Shown: positions 47,171 through 59,418, counted from the first letter of the stretch. The stretch is 64,000 nt of DNA from Bretschneidera sinensis (GCA_023935145.1 CM043698.1:69993501-70057500), one strand, 5' to 3'. Notes: a model not told the origin generated them from the sequence alone. Made by a program: numbers and translations.

Positions 47171-48411
47171 AACATGCGTAGCTTAGGATCCATAAGATTC
47201 TGCTGCTCTCAGGATCCTACCACAGCTGGCACGATTTGGGCGTCAATAGTTACCCACTTGGTACGCGGGATGTTGGGGTTGTGGGTAGACTTTGATTGTA
47301 TATTATGTATGAGCATATGTATAAATTAAGATATTAGATTTATGCGTGTGATTTAAATAGAGTTGGATGCAAAATAATAGTTAAAGAAGATGACATGATT
47401 TTTTTTTGTACTTTTGACAACTAGTAAAGGTCTGAAGTCAATAAACATAATTATAGAAAACATAAGGTAAAAATAAATTATGAGTATTCTTTGCTTCCTT
47501 TATTGTGTCTAGAAACATTTCTTATTCATTCATTTTTTAAGCTAAAATCCCTCCTTTATTTATTATTAAGAAAAATTTGAATCGCCAATATTGAGATCTG
47601 GTGCACGAAGCAACCAAAAAATGGAGCGTAGGATCTAGATCATGGTTCTAAGGGGGTGTGCAGATCGTGGTAACTATTGCCCCACATGATTCTGTTGATG
47701 TACTGAAGACCATTCTTCTTTTCCATTTGTGCACTTACGAGTTTTGGTGAGTATTTTGAATGGAGAGTCACTTATACTAGATCTTATTAAACCTAGTTTT
47801 CACTGTAGTGAATGTGAGACCAATAGTGGCTAGCTTTTGAGGTTGGTTGGGAGGTATAAGGTGTCTCATATTTGTATCTTACGTTTGGGAGATGGATTCA
47901 ATTGAGGCCGTTCATATGTTGCATAATGTGGTTGTTGTGATGGCAATGGTGTAGTGTGCAGGAGATACACTAGAAATCGCAATTCATTCTTAAGTGTTGT
48001 CGTGAGGTGTTTCGAGGTGCTAGTGGAAGTATGTTTGCATGGAAAAGTGTATAAAATACTAATGCTCCTACCGAGGTGCCCATGGGGATTGCAGCTTAGG
48101 GGCATCATATGAAGCATGTAGTGAAGGGGACACGATTTGTTGGCATTATATGTGCAAAGGTATTGGAAAATTTCTTTATCATATTTTGTTGTATTGTCTA
48201 ATTCCTAGTGAGCTCTGCGCTTTGGTCTTCCTGTTTTTCGGTCCAGCTTTGGCTTATCATTAACATGGTGATAGAGTTGTGGGCTGGTTTCTCCCACTTT
48301 CACTAATTCTTTTCCTTTTTTGATTTCGTGATTCTCTTAATGTAAGTCTTAGTTTTTTCTGATCTTTTATTTTATTTTTTTTACTTTGGGATCTTCCATG
48401 TGTTTCTGTAG
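47171..48411. other. Noncoding stretch before the 48.4-kb exons
   Basis: Contains the second aggatcc block (47172-47235) and AT-rich DNA. A piece at about 47660-47745 is open, reads IVVTIAPHDSVDVLK, and is followed by TTTTG|GTGAGT, so it could be another exon of the downstream gene; support is weak. Confidence 0.4.
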
Positions 48412-48943
48412 TGGGGTTGCCCAGAATATTTTAATCAATGTAGGCCTTGCTTTGTCAAAGGCTGGGCTCCTATCCATCAAATGCAGCGAAGGAATATTAG
48501 AAATTTGTGTAAGTTTTGCTATATCTGTTCCATATTAGTTCTTTTTTTTTCCTTTATCTTGGATTCTATTGAAAGTTAAAAGCAGGTTTTTCCTCCCATT
48601 TTTGGTTTAGTTATGCATAGTTTTCTTTTTATTTATTTTTTAAATGGAAATGATAAGTTGAATCTGACCATTAATTTATTTTTAATATTTAGGCTGAGGT
48701 TAAAAAACCCTGCCATGAATGCAACATGGAGATTTTATTGGACCAGCTGAAGGATGTTGATTTTCACCCCCTTCTTGAAGTATGTATGGAAATTGGCACC
48801 TCTGAGATTGCAGCAGTTGACGTTCGTACACAATCATCCTGTGCATTGGATGGAGATTATGCTTTGTCATTGATGCGTGCTATCAATCAAAAGCTTCGAG
48901 TTGTCGATCTCCAGGGTTTATCATTTGGGAAGGACTTCTTGTG
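48412..48943 (+). CDS. Two consecutive exons of an unidentified gene
   Basis: Exon a, 48412-48508: acceptor ctgtag, donor TGT|GTAAGT, frame ILINVGLALSKAGLLSIKCS ... LEIC. Exon b, 48693-48943: acceptor atttag, donor GTG|GTATAC, frame AEVKKPCHECNMEILLDQLK, SSCALDGDYALSLMRAINQK, LRVVDLQGLSFGKDFL. The exons are in phase (phase 0 at the joint) and fully open. The end (LRVVDLQGLSFG) resembles the start of a leucine-rich or RNI-type repeat. I do not recognise the protein; a TONSOKU-like LRR protein is one guess, unverified. Neighbouring exons are not found, since transposons flank it on both sides. Confidence 0.6.
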
Positions 48944-50384
48944 GTATACAGTGGTGTTTATACTGCTGTCTTTGAGTAGTTTATCTAATTCCAGATTTGT
49001 TTCATCATATATACCTTTTCTATTTTTTTATTGCCAATATAAAATTGCAAGGATCTAAGCTGAATGAAATTTAAATCAATTGGAAACTTGGGTATTAGGG
49101 ATGAATTGCTTTTGCTTGTTTAAGTTGTTCTTTGTAGATACCATATACAAACGACTTTTAGATCTTGAATTTTATGTCCCATTTCAAATGATTTCATTTT
49201 ATAGTTCATAGTTTCTTTCCCATGTCTGTTTGTTACATTTTACTTGATAATTTAAATAGTTTTCAAGAAGCTAGATCTATTTTCTGCCGTAAGTTTTGAT
49301 GAGTTTATATATATTTTTTTCTTTGTACTGATAAAGAAAAGAGTCAACTTGCTCTTCTGTAACAGAGGATATAATTAAATGGTTTTATGTATATTATCTG
49401 AAGTCCAAAAACTTTTATATGGTTTTACTCTTGCAAGCACTTTCACTTTTTCAGTTAATGAAGGGTTTGAAACTACTGTCAATTTGCATGCTCCTGAAGG
49501 CACTGCTGTTTGAATTGTTTGTTGAGAATTTCGTACTTTAATTTACATTGTCCAGAAAATATGAGAGAGTACAATCAGAAGAGGGCAAGAAAGGATTAAC
49601 ATAATTTACTGTGACATCCTATATTTTTGTGATATATCAATCATGTCTCTTGGGGATGCTTTGTTGTGAGAATAACCTTTTGTGCATGATGAAGTTATCT
49701 TGAATCAGTGAACATTTTGAGTTGTAAAAAAGTTTTCCGTTGGTAGTGATTTGGATGAAAAATATTCCATTTATATGATCTTTTAGTCTGACCCTTTTGA
49801 TAGCCTAAAGTATCATTTCCATATCAGAGAAAGGTATCTTTAGTGTTACGGACTGGACTTCTTTGTATGAACTACATAACGAAAGTTTTGGGCAACTTTA
49901 GAAGAAAAAGGGGAGATCAAAGATCCGAGGAAATTTGGAGCCAGCGATTTTGGAGTACAATGGTACCCAAAATTGTCCTGGAAAACTGCAAAAGAGGTTA
50001 AATTCTACTTTTGTTGCTTCATGATTTGTTTACTTCCTTTTACTATTAGAAGAAAGGGTAGAATTCAAGTTGAAGGTGTGGAAGTGGTTTAAGGCAAGAA
50101 AAAAAGAATGGTTTCCCAGGAAGCTTTCTAGGCTTGAGTATACACGAGGCATGAAGAGGAAATGAGAAAGAGTTATTATCGCTCTTAAAACTAATTTTTA
50201 ATGTTGGTCGTTCTCATTTAATGGATAGTCACTTTATTTGATGTTCATATCTATTTGTTTTTACTACAATACTGGAATCTAGGAAATGGATGGAGTACAA
50301 GGTAGTTTTACCAATATTTTATAGATGTATTAAGTCATACGATGTTGCCTTGGAATAAGAAAGATAACATTAAAATGAAAGAAA
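48944..50384. other. Noncoding stretch after the 48.4-kb exons
   Basis: No further exon with both splice signals and a convincing frame was found. It is AT-rich intron-like DNA up to the copia D fragment. Confidence 0.5.
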
Positions 50385-51158
50385 ATTGACCACTCCCATG
50401 CCTCTTTCATTGTCTTACCCTCCTGCATCGGTTCCTCCACTGCAAATTTATACTAGTTGTCCATGATTAGATCGCCCTTCTTCGACCTTTGTTGCTCCAC
50501 CAATTACTTCCTTATCAACAGATCCTGATCCGCCTCTCTTTTCCTCCACTAAGGATGATCTCCCTATTGCTCCTTGCAAGGGTAAGCGTTTATGCAATGA
50601 TTACTTTTTTGCTAATTTTGTGCCTTATAATCATTTATCTTCTTCATATTCTTCGTTTGTTACCTCAGTATCTACTATTTCTTTCCCTAAGTATATCACA
50701 AAAGCTTTATCTCATACTGGATGGACAACAACCATGTAAGAGGAGATGAATGCCTTGAATCACAATGAGGCATGGAACTTGGTTCCTCTTCCCTTTGGGA
50801 AATCCGTTGTTGGGTCCATATTGTGAAGGTTCATCCGGATGGTACTGTTGACGGGTTGAAAGCTTGTTTGATGGAGAAAGGATATACACAGGTTTATGGT
50901 ATTGACTACCCTGAGACTCTTTCTTGTGGCTAAGATTACATCCGTCTGTGTCTTTATCTCTTTAGCTGGCACGTTTTGTTGGCCTGTAAACGTCAGTTGG
51001 ATTTGATGAATGCCTTCTTGCATGGTTGATATGGGTTAGTATGTTGGTCTTCGAAGTCTCTATATAGCTTGAAACAGTCCCCTGAAGGCAGGTTTAGGTA
51101 AGTGGTAACTGAATTTGGTCTCAATAGATGTGGTGTAGATAATTATGTGTTTTATAGA
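50385..51158 (+). pseudogene. Copia D: linker and N-terminal reverse transcriptase
   Basis: Recognisable copia RT blocks occur in changing frames: EEMNALNHNEAWNLVPLP, VHPDGTVDGLKACLMEKGYT, YGIDYPETL, and ISLAGTFCWP leading to a NAFLHG motif. At least three frameshifts or stops interrupt it. It breaks at 51158 exactly at the copia C insertion. Confidence 0.85.
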
Positions 51159-51599
51159 TGTTAGAGTATTAGGGTTTAAGGTATTGATGTAATTTCATAA
51201 TATTAAATTTTATATATATATATATATATATATGTTAGTAACCAGTTTAGAGAAACAGAAATTAGTAAACTTAAGAAAAAAAAAAAAGAACAGTGTCGCT
51301 ACATCACCTGTGAACTACTCCTTGTATCTAAGAACAGTGCTGTGAACAGTACTTGTGGACAATGTTGTGAACAGTGTTTCTACAGTTTTCTGGTTTCTTC
51401 TCTAGTCCTCGTGGTGTTTGGTACAATGAAGCATTCGAAGTCGTTCTCTGGTTGTATGTCGAATTAGATTTTCTATCTAAGTGCTCGACCGAGTAGACAC
51501 AGATCCGTTTAGTAAGTTGAAAAAAAATAGAATGTTTCTTCTCCTTTGCCCATTCTAGTTATGTGTGTTTGATGTTCCAATTCCTATTAGGAACTGTTT

Positions 51600-52621
51600 T
51601 AAAGTGTGGTTTGATATGTGAAGCATCCAATTTTTTGTTTGAAAGTGTGTGGTGGCGTTTATTGTTGTCGTCGTACTATTGTCACCATGTCAGTGACTTC
51701 AAAATTGGTTATGTCCCATAGGTTACTTTCACAAATTACGAATATTGCTAGCCATACTTGTGAGATTTGTTGGAATTTGATTGGTAGACCGTATCGTGTT
51801 ACTAACGTAGGGCCATCAGAGTTGATGTCCACTACTTCTATGTCGCGGAACTATATGGTTATATCAGGATTAAGTACTTCCCGTTCTTTCAGCAGCTCAC
51901 TATGCAATGTCTTAGACTATTTCTTTAACCCATGCAGATACCCCCATTGCTTGCGTGTCTTTTAATCCTCTTACTTCTTTACCTTGGGTTCTCGACTCTG
52001 CAGCCACTACGTGTGATATGTTTTCTCGCTTTAATTAGTCCTTGTCTTTACCAAATGTTACTCTAGTAGATGGCTCTAAAACTCATAGTCCTTTGTCTTT
52101 GTCATCTATTTTGTATGTTCCTCGTTCTCCATTTAATTTGATATTAGTTAGTCAACTCACTAAAAATCTTAATTGTTCGGTTACCTTTCTTCCTGATTCT
52201 ATTGTTACTTAGGATTTAAAGACAAGGAAGAGTATTTCTAGAGGGCGTGAATCTAATGGTATGTATTACTTCGACTCTACCCCATCACCAGTTGTTTGTC
52301 CTATAATTGTTTCTCTTTTAGCGATCATATGTCATTGGAAAACCTAAAGAAACTTGTTCCTAGCTTGAGTAAATCACTTCTCTAGAATGTGAGTCTTATC
52401 AATTGGGAAGGCATCATCGTGTTTCATTTCCTTCTCGTGTTCATAAACGGGTTTTTGGTCCCTTTATGAAATATCGTTGTGAGTTGTTTTTCATCTTTTG
52501 TGCATTTTGTGTTGAGATTAAAACCACTTTAATGTACCTGTTTGAATTCTTCGTAGCGATAATGCTCATGAGTATTTCTCTACCCCATTCAGCACATTTA
52601 TGGATAAATCTAGCATTATCC
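51600..52621 (+). pseudogene. Copia C: gag tail, protease, N-terminal integrase
   Basis: A degenerate zinc knuckle region (HTCEICWNLIGRPYRVTNV, 51750-51810) is followed by the protease block PWVLDSAATTCDMF, in which the usual D-S-G reads D-S-A, and by the integrase leader CQLGKHHRVSFPSRV-like sequence at 52395-52460. The integrase core reaches the catalytic-Asp region (ILRSDNAHEYF) at about 52545-52580 and stops at the copia A insertion (52626). Many stops are present. Confidence 0.8.
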
Positions 52622-52626
52622 ATCAA

Positions 52627-52864
52627 TGTTGAAAGTCCTAATTAGGTTGTTGAGAGTCCTAATTAGGTTTATGTTGAGTCCTAATTAGGTTTCCTATTAT
52701 ATGTCATAGTAGATTTCCTAAATCTCATCTATTTTATATCTATTTTATCTAATTATGTCTCTTAGTCCTATTAGGTTTGATATTCATAAGTTTATATATA
52801 TGACTGTTGAATTGTATTCAGAAAATCAATAATACATAATTATTTTCAATTCTTTTTGTTAATA
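52627..52864 (+). repeat. 5' LTR of copia A
   Basis: Starts TGTTGAAAGTCCTAATTAGG, then repeats its own opening as TGTTGAGAGTCC at 52648, and ends gttaata just before the PBS. A TATA-like tatatatatgactg is at about 52793. Confidence 0.92.
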
Positions 52865-52876
52865 TGGTATCAAAGC
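52865..52876 (+). other. Primer-binding site of copia A
   Basis: TGGTATCAAAGC directly follows the 5' LTR and is complementary to the 3' end of plant initiator tRNA-Met, with one mismatch to the common TGGTATCAGAGC. Confidence 0.9.
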
Positions 52877-53041
52877 TTTAGGTTTTTTTTTTTTTTTTCG
52901 GGAAATTCCAAAGCCTTCATCTGTTTTGGTCTTCATAGCCGACTATCTGTTTTGGCCTTCATAGCCGACCATACCTTTGGCTTTTATCGCCAATTTTTTC
53001 TTCCCTCTAATCTTGCCTTCTTCTCCATCATTAACCCACCA

Positions 53042-56000
53042 TGGCTGAAAACATCACCCTATCCACAGAAGTTTTTAATCATCCAACTTCAGGTGATCTG
53101 CAGAATATTTAAGCATCGAATAGTCGGGATACTCTATAGTGCACTTATTGCAAGAAACCGAGACACACCAAAGAGAGGTGCTGGAAGCTGAATGAAAAAC
53201 TACCGAGCAAGGAGTGGGGATACCAAGGAGGATAGCAACGTAATCTGGGACAACAATGGAACCAGTCTTATTTCACCATGAATCAACCAAGCTCAGACCA
53301 GGGTATGCTTAATATAGAGGAGGTAGAGAAGCTAAGGGGACTTTTGGGATCGCTGAAAAAACCTAGTGGTTCATGCTTTCTTGCATTCTCAGGTAAGTTT
53401 TCATTTTCTCAAGGACTAAATGTCTCAAATGAAACTATCAGGAATTTATGGGTCATTGACTCAGGAGCCACAAACCATATGACATATTCTTTACTAAATT
53501 TTAGTACCTACTCTCCATGTCTTAGCAATTGAAAAATAGCAGTTGTTGATGGTTCTTTAACTACTATAGCTGGTCTAGGAGATATTCATATCAGTCATTC
53601 TCTTACTTTAAAAAATGTTTTTTATGTCCCAAAGTTGTCCACCAACTTAATATCCATTCAAAAACTCACACATGATATGAATTGTAATGTACTTTTCAGT
53701 CCTTCTCAATGTGTTTTTCAGGACTAGGTTTCAGAGAAAAAGATTGGACTTGCTAAGGAGAGAAACAGGCTCTACTATCTTGACGAACCAAACAAGTCAC
53801 ATATAGTCAGGAATAATTTATCTCTGTCATTTCTATCATCATCCAATAAAGACACAATTTGGCTCCACCATTTTAGACTAGAGCATCTATCTTTTAGAAT
53901 CTTGAAAACTATCTTTCCTACTTTGTTTAGAGGTCTAGGTGCTGAACAATTTCATTGTGATGTATGTGAGTTTGCGAAGCACAAACGTGTACCTTTTCCA
54001 ATCAACAATAATAAAAGCCCAGTTCCGTTTTATTTTTTCATAGTGGTATATGGGGACCCTCTACGGTTCCAAATGTGTCTTATTTTCGTTGGTTTGTCTC
54101 TTTTATCGACGATTGTACTAGGGTTTCTTGGATCTTTCTTTTTAAACATAAATCAGATGTAAGCAGTGTACTCCCAAACTTCCACAACATGATTCAAAAC
54201 CAATTTGGGGTAAAAATCAAAATATTCCGATCAGACAATGCAAGAGATTATTTTAATCAAGTTCTATCTCCATATTTTCAAAAAGAGGGAATCATCCATG
54301 AACCCTCTTGTGTTGATACTCCACAACAAAACGGAGTGGCAGAAAGGAAAAATGGTCACTTGCTAGCCACAACCCAAGCCCTTCTCTTTCACCATAATGT
54401 TCCAAAACACTATTGGGGGCAAGCCGTACTCACAGCTGCTTATATGATTAATCGTCTACCTTCTCGGGTGCTAGGGTTTAAGTCACCAATGGAAATAATG
54501 TCTCAATTCTATCCCAACCTTCGTACAACAAATAACCTCACTCCAAGAATCTTAGGCTGCATTGCCTTTGTCCATGTTCATAGTTGAAACAGAGGAAAAT
54601 TAGATCCAAGGGCTCTTAAGTGTGTGTTTGTAGGTTATTCGTCCAACCAAAAAGGATACAAATGCTACCATCCACCTACACATAAATTCTTTGTCTCCAT
54701 AGATGTCACTTTTGAGGAAACAAAACCATACTTTAACCAGCCGAACCAGCTCCAGCTGACCCACCTGTATCGGTCGAACCATTCTAGCCGGTGTCAACAC
54801 CCACACCCGCCCACACTGGACCCATGACAGAGCATAATGAACGTCATGACTCTATGTGATTTGTGCAGGCTTATTCAAGGAGAAGAGACTCGGATCTAAT
54901 CCCATGCAAGTCCAAGCTTCAACTCCTAATCCTGAGAATGAGGTAAATACAATTTCTGACCAATCTCAATTAACACCAGACCATGATCTCCCAATTGCTA
55001 TTAGGAAAGGCACAAGAGAATGCACAAAACACCCATTATATCCTTTGGCAAAATTTATCTCTTTTGAGAAATTCTCACCTTCACATAGGACCTTTCTAGT
55101 CAGTCTAAACTCTATTCATATTCCTGATACTTTATCTGAGGCATTATCTAATGAGAATTGGAGAAATGCCATGAGTGAAGAAATGCAGGCACTAGAGAAG
55201 AACCGGATGTGGGAAATAGTTGACTTACCATATGGAAAGAAGGCCGTGGACTGTAAGTGGGTGTTTACCGTAAAATACAAGTCAGATGGCTCTCTTGAAA
55301 GATACAAAGCTAGACTCGTGGCGAAAGGATACACGCAGACCTATGGTGTGGACTATCAAGAGACATTGCTCCAATAGCTAAGATGAACACGGTGAGAGTT
55401 TTGTTGTCACTTGCTGCTAATTTCAACTGGTATTTGGAGCAATTTGATGTAAAAATGCCTTTCTTCACGGCGAATTAGAAGAGGAGATATACATGGATAT
55501 TCCTCCAGGATATGAGCAGCAACTTAGAAGCAACAAAGTCTGCAAGCTAAGGAAAGCGCTCTATAGCCTAAAACAATCTCCACGAGCTTGATTCGGAAGA
55601 TTCACCAAAGTGATGCTAGCCACCGGATACAAGCAAAGTCAGAGAGATCATACACTCTTCATAAAACACTCGGATATAGGGGGAGTAACGGCTCTTTTGG
55701 TGTACGTCGATGATATAATAGTCACAAGAAACAATGAGAAGGAGAAGGAAGCTCTACGAAGATGTTTTGTCAGTGATTTGAGATAAAAGAACTTGGGAGG
55801 TTGAAATACTTTCTAGGAATTGAAGTAGTTCATTCTAGAGAAGGAATCTTTATCTCACAATAGAAATATGTGACTGATCGCCTTAAGGAAACAGGAAAGT
55901 CGGCATGTAAACCAATTTCCACGCCGATTGAACAAAATCATAGACTTGGAGAAGCAAAAGATGATCCAGACGTGGACAAGGAGAGATACCAGAGACTGGT

Positions 56001-56635
56001 TGGGAAGCTCATATACCTTGCCCACACACGGCCAAACATTGCTTACGCTGTGAGTGTTGTCAGCCAATTTATGCACAGCCCGAGAGAAGTTCATCTACAA
56101 GCTGTCCATCGTATACTACATTACCTAAAGGCTAATCCAGGACAAGAGATTCTATTTAGAAGAAACACGATGTTAGTCCTCGAGACGTATACAGATGCTG
56201 ACTATGCAGGTTCACCGGTTGATAGAAGGTCCTCGACAGGCTATTGCACTTTCCTAGGAGGCAATCTTGAACATGGAGGAGTAAGAATCAGAATGTAGTG
56301 GCAAGATCAAGTGCTGAAGCAGAGTTTAGGGCGATAGAGCAAGGATTTTGTGAATTACTGTGGCTCGAAATAATTCTGGAAGACCTATGAAGTTATTTTG
56401 TGACACCAAGTTGGCTATCAACATCGTTCATAATCCCGTTCAACATGACCGGACAAAACATATTGAGGTAGATAGACATTTCATAATAGAGAAGCTGGAC
56501 AGTGGATTAATCTGCACATCGTACGTCCCAACAAACAATCAACTTGCTGATGTACTTACAAAAAGATTGAACAGTGAAGCATTTCAACGACTAATATGCA
56601 AGCTGGGAATGAAGGATGCATATTCACCAGCTTGA
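53042..56635 (+). pseudogene. Copia A gag-pol, internally deleted gag, broken frames
   Basis: ATG at 53042 (MAENITLSTEVF) leads almost at once to the CCHC knuckle CTYCKKPRHTKERCW (53140-53185), so most of gag is missing. Then follow protease NLWVIDSGATNHM (53446-53480), the GAG-pre-integrase motif LHHFRLEHLSF, integrase with the HCDVCEFAKHKRVPF zinc region, FRSDNARDYFNQVL and a PQQNGVAERKN block (54075-54587), RT (KWVFTVKYKSDGSLERYKAR, QFDVKNAF region, LVYVDDIIVT at about 55700) and RNase H (DADYAGSPVDRRSSTGYC ... KHIEVDRHFI). Stops or frameshifts at about 53530, 53726, 54585, 55370, 55590, 55785 and 56297 inactivate it. Confidence 0.92.
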
Positions 56636-56642
56636 GGGGGAG

Positions 56643-56861
56643 TGTTGAGAGTCCTAATTAGGTTTATGTTGAGACTTCTAATTAGGTTTCCTATTATGTG
56701 TCATATTAGGTTTCCTAAATCCTATCTATTTTATATCTATCTTATCTAATTATGTCTCTTAGTCCTATTAGGTTTGATATTCATAAGTCTATATATATGA
56801 CTGTTGAATTGTATTCAGAAAATCAATAATACGTAATTCTTTTCAATTCTTTTTGTTAGCA
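56643..56861 (+). repeat. 3' LTR of copia A
   Basis: Follows the purine tract cttgagggggag. It starts TGTTGAGAGTCCTAATTAGG and ends gttagca, immediately before the target duplication ATCAA. Confidence 0.93.
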
Positions 56862-56866
56862 ATCAA

Positions 56867-59255
56867 TCATCTTGCTCTCACACTCCCCAACAAAATAGAA
56901 TTGTTGAGAGAAAGAATCGTCATCTTCTTGACGTTGCTTGAACCCTTTTATTTCACATGAACGTGTCTAAAGTGTTTTGGGGTGACGCTGTTCTCACTGC
57001 TTGTTACTTAATTAACCTTATGCCATCTTCTATCATTGATGGCGAGTCTCCTCATTCAATTATGTTTCCTCATTCCTTTGGCTCCTCGTATCTTTTGATC
57101 GGTGTGTTTTGTTCATAAGTTATCTCCCATTGTCGACAAATTAGATCCTCATGCCATCAAGTGCATTTTCTTAGGGTATTCACATACTCAGTAGGCTTAT
57201 CGATGTTATAGTCCGTCTTTAAATTGTTTCTTTGTAATGCCGATGTCACATTCTTTGAGTTCACTCTGTTTTATTCTAAGTCTCTCTCTATGTCTAATTT
57301 AGGGTGAATCATTTCTCTCTACTTTGCCCATTTGAATGGTTGGAATGAATGGTTCCATTCACTGCAGTGACGAGAGAGTGATAGAGTGCAGAGTGAAGTC
57401 CCAATCCTGATGAAAGGCATATGATTGGTGATTGGAATAGAACATGAAGTGAGGCAAGTCATTCAATAGTTATTGGCTTAGTGCCCTGCAGGGAAACAGG
57501 CCTTGGCTGCAATAAAAAAGTGGCCTTTATTTTAACTTAACCCGTTCCTCCGTTGCTAGTATACAAACGTCGTCTTAAGCCAAATCGTCCTCCTTTCGAT
57601 TATGTTGCTCCACCAGTTGTTCCTTTGTCTACAGATCCAGACTCGTATCCATTTTCCTCCCCGAGGATGATCTTCCCATTGCCATTTGAAAGGGTAAGCA
57701 CTCTTGTATCGCTCATTTTGTTGCTAGTTTTATTTCTTAGGATCACTTGTCTCCCTCTTATTATTTGTTTGTTGCTACTTTATCTACTATGTCTCTTCCT
57801 AAATCTGTTATAAAAGCCATGTCTCATTTTGGTTGGAAAGCAGTTATGAAAGATGAAATGCATGCCTTAAGTCACAATAATACTTGTGAATTGATCCCTC
57901 TTCCACCTGGTAAATCAATTGTTGGATGTCGTTGAGTTCCTACTATGAAGGTTCATCATGATGGTACTATTGACAGGTTGAAAGCTTGTTTGGTGGCAGA
58001 AAGGTATATACAGGTTTATGGTATTGACTATTCCAAGACATTCTCTCTTGTGGCTAAGATCACGTCGATCCGTGTCTTTATCTCTCTATTTGCCACGTTT
58101 AATTGGCCTTTACATCAGTTGGATGTGAAGAATGCCTTCTTGGATGGTGATATGCAAGAGGAGGTTTACGTGGAGCAACCTCTAGGGTTTGTTGCTCAGG
58201 GATAGATTGGGTTAGTCTGTCGATTGAAGAAATCTCTATATGGCTTAAAACAACCCCTGGAGCATGGTTTGGCAGGTTCAGTGAGGTAATAATTGATTTT
58301 GGTCTTAGTAGTTGTGATGTAGATCATTCTGTATACAAATATAGTGAGGTTGGTTGGATCCTTTTAATTATGCATGTGGATGATATTGTGATCACGGGAG
58401 ATGACAAAGAAGGAATTCATCGCTTTCGTTATGGTATTTCTCTGTTTCAACGAAAATATGTTCATGATTTATTGAGTGATACAGGGGTATTAGGGTGCAA
58501 GCTTGTATACAATCCTGTAGATCCCAACACAACTTTCAGTTGATCAAGGTGAGCTGTTGACTTATCCAGGACAGTATAGACGATTGGTTAGGAGATTAAA
58601 TTATTTAACTGTCACTAGACCAGACATTGCTTTTGCAACAAGTGTGATTAGTCAGTTCCTTGATGCCCTACGTACCACTCATTGGGATGCTGTTATTCGT
58701 ACTTTAAGATATCTTAAGAGTGCCATCCCTGTCGTGGTTTACTTTATCAAAACCATGGTCATACTAGGATTGAGGGTTACAGTGATGCAGATTGGACAAG
58801 TTCTCCATCAGATAGGAGATTCACTGCTGGATATATTGTGTTTGTTGGGAGTCATATGGTGCCATGGAAGAGAAAGAAATAAATAGTGGTTGCTAGATCA
58901 AGTTCAGAGTCCGAGTACAAAGCAATGACACACACTACTTATGAGTTAGTTTGGTTGAAGCAGTTATTAGTAGAACTTGGGTTTAAATAGTCTCGTCCTA
59001 TGAGCTTGGTGTATGATAATCAAACAGCCATTCATATTGCAACTAATCCGGTGTTTCATGAGAGGACAAAGCATATTGAAGTTGATTGTCGTGTTATTCA
59101 AGAAAAACTTTTGCAGAATGTGATTAGTACAATACATGTGAAATCAGTAGATCAGTTACCAGACTTGTTTACTAAACCATTGGATGGTTCACGAGTTAGA
59201 TCTATTTGTGACAAGTTGGGTGCATATGATATATATGCTCCAACTTGAGGGGGAG
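56867..59255 (+). pseudogene. Copia C: rest of integrase, RT, RNase H, purine tract
   Basis: It restarts at the target duplication with SSCSHTPQQNRIVERKNRHL, then WGDAVLTACYLINLMPSS. RT blocks: KDEMHALSHNNTCELIPLP, VHHDGTIDRLKACLVAERYI, PLHQLDVKNAFLDGDMQEEV, HVDDIVITGDD (about 58375-58405). About 230 bp after the catalytic motif appear lost, since GDDKEGI runs straight into a later block. RNase [21 protein letters not shown] (59018-59080). Numerous stops. Confidence 0.88.
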
Positions 59256-59418
59256 TGTTAGAGTATTAAGAGTATTAGGGTTTAAGGGTATCGATATAAT
59301 TTCATAATATTAAATTCTATATATATGACTACTACCCTTAGGGTTAGTACTGTCTCTCTATTTCCTTTCTTTGCCTAAACCATAATCTCTGTTTAAACAC
59401 TAAACACAAACATTAACA
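59256..59418 (+). repeat. 3' LTR of copia C
   Basis: Starts TGTTAGAGTATTAAGAGTAT after the purine tract and ends cattaaca before ATAGA. The opening matches the partial 5' LTR at 51159. Confidence 0.88.

Larger units (their letters stand above)
52627..56861 (+). mobile_element. Copia A, innermost and best preserved of the nest
   Basis: Complete structure: 5' LTR 52627-52864, PBS 52865-52876, gag-pol 53042-56635, purine tract 56631-56642, 3' LTR 56643-56861, target duplication ATCAA (52622-52626 and 56862-56866). The LTRs differ at roughly a dozen positions in about 220 bases by eye. The 5' LTR has an extra 21-bp copy of its own start. The interrupted integrase frame of copia C resumes exactly after the duplication. 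Coding frames contain stops and frameshifts, so it is not autonomous. Confidence 0.95.
51159..59418 (+). mobile_element. Copia C, inserted in D and itself split by copia A
   Basis: C begins with a partial 5' LTR at 51159 (tgttagagtattagggttta) and ends with the 3' LTR 59256-59418. The target duplication is ATAGA. Interior order: leader, gag with zinc knuckle (about 51600-51970), protease (about 51990-52060), GAG-pre-integrase, integrase, then copia A, then the rest of integrase, RT, RNase H and a purine tract (CTTGAGGGGGAG, 59244-59255). The 5' LTR diverges from the 3' LTR after a TA-microsatellite at 51212-51234 and no PBS is found, so the 5' end is rearranged. Confidence 0.88.
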
